A DNA stretch of 8,121 nucleotides from Pseudomonadota bacterium. GTDB taxonomy: Bacteria; Pseudomonadota; Gammaproteobacteria; Burkholderiales; Methylophilaceae. A program made the position numbers and the translations under genes. Location of the stretch: positions 1 through 8,121 of the forward strand of contig JAKPIR010000399.1 of the NCBI GenBank assembly GCA_029549705.1, in the 5' to 3' direction. The notes beneath the pieces were generated by a model, which was given only the letters and a program-made list of their open reading frames with translations, did no database searches and had not been told where the DNA came from. Positions 6,328-8,121 of the stretch are shown one piece after another. The first letter of the stretch is position 1; each line of letters starts with the position of its first letter.

Positions 6328-6876
6328 TCAAATCTTGCTGAATTGCTGCGCATGCATGGCAAGACAAATATCTTCCCAAGTGCGGGCTTTGTCTTGCGGT
6401 TGTTGCAGTAGATGTTGCAAATTAAACGTGGCGACTAACTGCGCTGTCTGAAACAGATGCAACTGCCCGCGCAAGCTTGTGAGGGGCGCTGTAGATTGCA
6501 AAAGCGTTTGTGCCACCGCCTCGCCCATCGCAATCACACACTGTGTATTGTTGGCTTTCACTAAATCCATTGTGTTATCCGCTTGTACTGCAGGTTGGCT
6601 TTTAATGCGCATGGCGCGTAACATATTGTTGAACAGGGTGGTCTCATCTGCACTCAGCGCGTGGTTTTCTAACACAAATAACCATCGCCCATCATTACTG
6701 GCTACATGGCGGAACAGTTGAGTAGCGATTTTTGTCGGTTTATTTTCTGCAACTGTTTGCTCCATGCCAATTGTGTCTGGTGCGGCAGTCGCCACCTCAG
6801 GTAATGGCTTACGTAACTGCCACACAGGCAACAATTCAAGCTCGCGCAAGACATCTTCACGGGACAGCGCATTCAT
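6328..6876 (-). CDS. holD: Probable DNA polymerase III psi subunit (HolD-like), with a uracil-DNA-glycosylase-like body
   Basis: The protein has 182 residues; E. coli psi has 137. As recalled, the E. coli psi N-terminus aligns without gaps at an offset of two. Identities include Ser5, Arg6, Asp8, Trp19, Leu21, Arg22 and Pro24; this is the segment by which psi holds the clamp loader, and the Trp is E. coli Trp17. Further on, NMLRAMRI (84-91) parallels psi DVLRALTV, and LVATFNLQHLLQQPQDKARTWEDIC (147-171) parallels psi QVASPALTDLRANPTARAALWQQIC. The same C-terminal part, with VIAMGEAVAQTLLQSTAPLTSLRGQLH (114-140), also looks like family-4 uracil-DNA glycosylases. The GEAPG-type motif, the HP motif and the four iron-sulfur cysteines are absent (only Cys113 and Cys171), so glycosylase activity is unlikely. 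It follows rimI by 10 bases, with GAGGG overlapping the rimI stop as Shine-Dalgarno; holD also neighbours rimI in E. coli. The alternative is a degenerate UDG-like protein of unknown role. Confidence 0.68.
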   Translation of the reverse strand: MNALSREDVLRELELLPVWQLRKPLPEVATAAPDTIGMEQTVAENKPTKIATQLFRHVASNDGRWLFVLENHALSADETTLFNNMLRAMRIKSQPAVQADNTMDLVKANNTQCVIAMGEAVAQTLLQSTAPLTSLRGQLHLFQTAQLVATFNLQHLLQQPQDKARTWEDICLAMHAQQFSKI

Positions 6877-6886
6877 AATGTAACCC

Positions 6887-7375
6887 TCATATTGCCAGAC
6901 CCATTAAAATAGCATCCTCGCGGCCCGATTTGAATTGTTTGGGGTCGGCCGGATAATAGCCACGGCGGATGGCCATTTCGTTAAAACCGACGCTTTCATA
7001 TAATGCGATGGCAGAAACGTTGCTGGGCCGCACCTCTAAAAACATTGTGGCGGCCTTATATTTTTTTGCCACAGCAATCATGTGCGCCAGCAGATAACGC
7101 CCCAGTCCTTTTTGTTGGTGGCTTTTTGCCACGCTCAAATTCAGCAAATGCGCTTCATCCAACACCATCATCAGCAAGGCGTAACCGACAATTTTTTCCT
7201 GCGCTTGCATCACCCAGGCGCTGTAGCCAGAATTCAGTGAGTCGCTAAAATTTCCGCGCGACCATGGGTACGGGTAAATTTGCGGCTCGATTTGCATAAT
7301 TGCATCTAAGTCATCTTGCTGCATGGGACGCAATGTCACGTTTGGCTGCGGCTTGCCTTGCAACATGGCGCTCAT
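6887..7375 (-). CDS. rimI: Ribosomal protein S18 N-terminal alanine acetyltransferase
   Basis: A GNAT-fold acetyltransferase of 162 residues that uses acetyl-CoA to acetylate the N-terminal alanine of ribosomal protein S18. The family marks are present: YPYPWS near 34-39, LLNLSVAKSHQQKGLGRYLL with the acetyl-CoA loop QQKGLG at 87-92, LEVRPSN at 113-119 with the likely catalytic Glu114, ALYESVGF at 124-131 with the conserved Tyr126, and the RRGYY segment at 137-141. The ATG overlaps the tsaB stop as ATGA, which indicates translational coupling; AGGG lies about 11 bases upstream. An ATG three codons in is a less likely start. The order tsaB-rimI is common in proteobacteria. Confidence 0.95.
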   Translation of the reverse strand: MSAMLQGKPQPNVTLRPMQQDDLDAIMQIEPQIYPYPWSRGNFSDSLNSGYSAWVMQAQEKIVGYALLMMVLDEAHLLNLSVAKSHQQKGLGRYLLAHMIAVAKKYKAATMFLEVRPSNVSAIALYESVGFNEMAIRRGYYPADPKQFKSGREDAILMGLAI

Positions 7376-8061
7376 AGTTTTAAACCCTGTTCGCGCTCCA
7401 CGGTTTTTAAGGCCACGCGATTACGAATATAAATAGGCATAGCCTCAGCCGCCGATTTGGCATGACCGCTGGCAATAATGGGTGTTGCTAAAGCCAAAAT
7501 TGCACTGGCAGTCGGCAAGACTTCAGGCTGCACTCCTTGCAATTGCGTAGCGTAGACCAAACTTAATTGTTCAGTATACGCCTGCCAGCCACTGCCAGCG
7601 CCTACCCAGCCTTCTCCTGAAACAGATGGCACCTCGGCAGGTTTATAAAGGCCGGGCGCCAATATCGTTTGCCAGGTATTTTGCGTTTTTTCATAAGCCG
7701 CATGATAAACTTCGCCCATGCGCGCATCCAAACAGGCAATCACTTTACTCGCCCCGCTTGACTCGGCCAACGCTAATAACGTGCAAATATCCACCACGGG
7801 CAAGTTTGCGCCAAAGCCCAGCCCCTGCGCTATGCCGGCCGCAATACGCACCCCAGTAAAGGAGCCAGGACCCGCACCAAAAGCAATGCCCTGTAAATCA
7901 CTCAGCGAGAGTTTAGCCTCACCCAATAAGGCCTGAATTTGCGGCAAAATAATTTGCGAATGCGTTTGCCCGGCGTTGATGTCAAAAGCATACACTTCGT
8001 CACCCTTTTGTAGGGCGAGCGAACAATATTCAGTTGAGGTGTCGAAGGCGAGTAGATTCAT
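7372..8061 (-). CDS. tsaB: tRNA threonylcarbamoyladenosine biosynthesis protein TsaB
   Basis: The protein has 229 residues. TsaB is the non-catalytic partner of TsaD in the complex (with TsaE) that makes t6A at position 37 of ANN-decoding tRNAs in the cytoplasm. The ASKHA-fold motifs are visible: MNLLAFDTSTEYCSLAL at the N-terminus, GQTHSQ at 31-36, GAGPGSFTGVRI at 62-73, and LDARMGEVYHAAY at 111-123. The C-terminal part is variable, as usual, and ends PIYIRNRVALKTVEREQGLKL. I chose the ATG at 8059-8061 because family members begin with this LAFDTST strand. A TTG four codons upstream (8071-8073) is also in frame, and neither has a strong Shine-Dalgarno. It is the first gene of the tsaB-rimI-holD-like unit. 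Confidence 0.96.
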   Translation of the reverse strand: MNLLAFDTSTEYCSLALQKGDEVYAFDINAGQTHSQIILPQIQALLGEAKLSLSDLQGIAFGAGPGSFTGVRIAAGIAQGLGFGANLPVVDICTLLALAESSGASKVIACLDARMGEVYHAAYEKTQNTWQTILAPGLYKPAEVPSVSGEGWVGAGSGWQAYTEQLSLVYATQLQGVQPEVLPTASAILALATPIIASGHAKSAAEAMPIYIRNRVALKTVEREQGLKL

Positions 8062-8080
8062 ATTACGTAGCAATTTCTAA

Positions 8081-8111
8081 ATTCGTCATTCCAGCGCAGG
8101 CTGGAATCCAG
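8081..8111. repeat. REP-like palindrome upstream of tsaB
   Basis: ATTCCAGC (8088-8095) and GCTGGAAT (8100-8107) form a perfect 8-base stem with loop GCAG, inside the longer context CGTCATTCC...GGAATCCAG. This layout matches a dispersed palindromic repeat well known from many proteobacterial genomes, whose form is CGTCATTCC-GC-GC-GGAATCCAG with variable middle bases. It lies 20 bases before the tsaB ATG. There is no T-tract on the minus strand after it. Only one copy is present in this window, so repetition in the genome is inferred. Confidence 0.75.
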
Positions 8112-8121
8112 TTAAGGTAAA

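Noticed and set aside
7003..7248. Plus-strand open frames opposite rimI and tsaB (also 7626-7859 and 7718-7936)
   Set aside because: They are antisense to well-conserved genes, with no ribosome binding site or family resemblance.
1..8121. CRISPR array, tRNA, rRNA, transposon, toxin-antitoxin or phage defence genes
   Set aside because: Looked for on both strands; no repeat-spacer pattern, cloverleaf, transposase or such genes were seen. Most of the window is housekeeping.

Overview
The window looks like ordinary chromosome from a Gram-negative betaproteobacterium of moderate GC. Methylophilaceae or close relatives are my best guess. This rests on the protein character, the tsaB-rimI order and the lipoproteins; it is inference, not a database result. 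Almost everything is transcribed leftwards on the minus strand. The one exception is the 3' end of a plus-strand gene at the left edge.

Left part (1-1211): the tail of an unrecognised, possibly beta-propeller, protein converges on a small DUF1097-type membrane protein. The two share a perfectly symmetrical, bidirectional intrinsic terminator. A gap of about 200 bases follows, holding the ribosome binding site of the DUF1097 gene and a perfect inverted repeat (1160-1189) that lacks a T-tract.

Middle (1212-3914): a lipoprotein lytic transglycosylase lies 23 bases downstream of proS (bacterial-type prolyl-tRNA synthetase with its editing insertion), probably as one transcript. The 304-base gap upstream of proS holds the proS leader and a strong intrinsic terminator belonging to the next operon.

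Middle right (3915-6035): a compact three-gene unit, lemA - TPM-domain protein with signal peptide, membrane segments and Gly-rich tail - short soluble TPM protein. This is a recurrent envelope-associated gene set of poorly understood function. The lemA start is settled by its Shine-Dalgarno; the second gene uses a GTG start with no visible Shine-Dalgarno.

Right part (6180-8121): tsaB - rimI - holD-like, with an ATGA overlap and a 10-base gap, ended by a second terminator. tsaB (tRNA t6A synthesis) and rimI (ribosomal S18 acetylation) are clear. The third protein has the clamp-loader-binding N-terminus of DNA polymerase III psi fused to a body resembling a family-4 uracil-DNA glycosylase without its active-site and iron-sulfur motifs. 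It is the most interesting gene here. A REP-like hairpin lies just upstream of tsaB.

No tRNA, rRNA, CRISPR array, insertion sequence, prophage or defence system was seen. The best second-look items are the psi/UDG intermediate and the sister-like sequences of the two minus-strand terminators.
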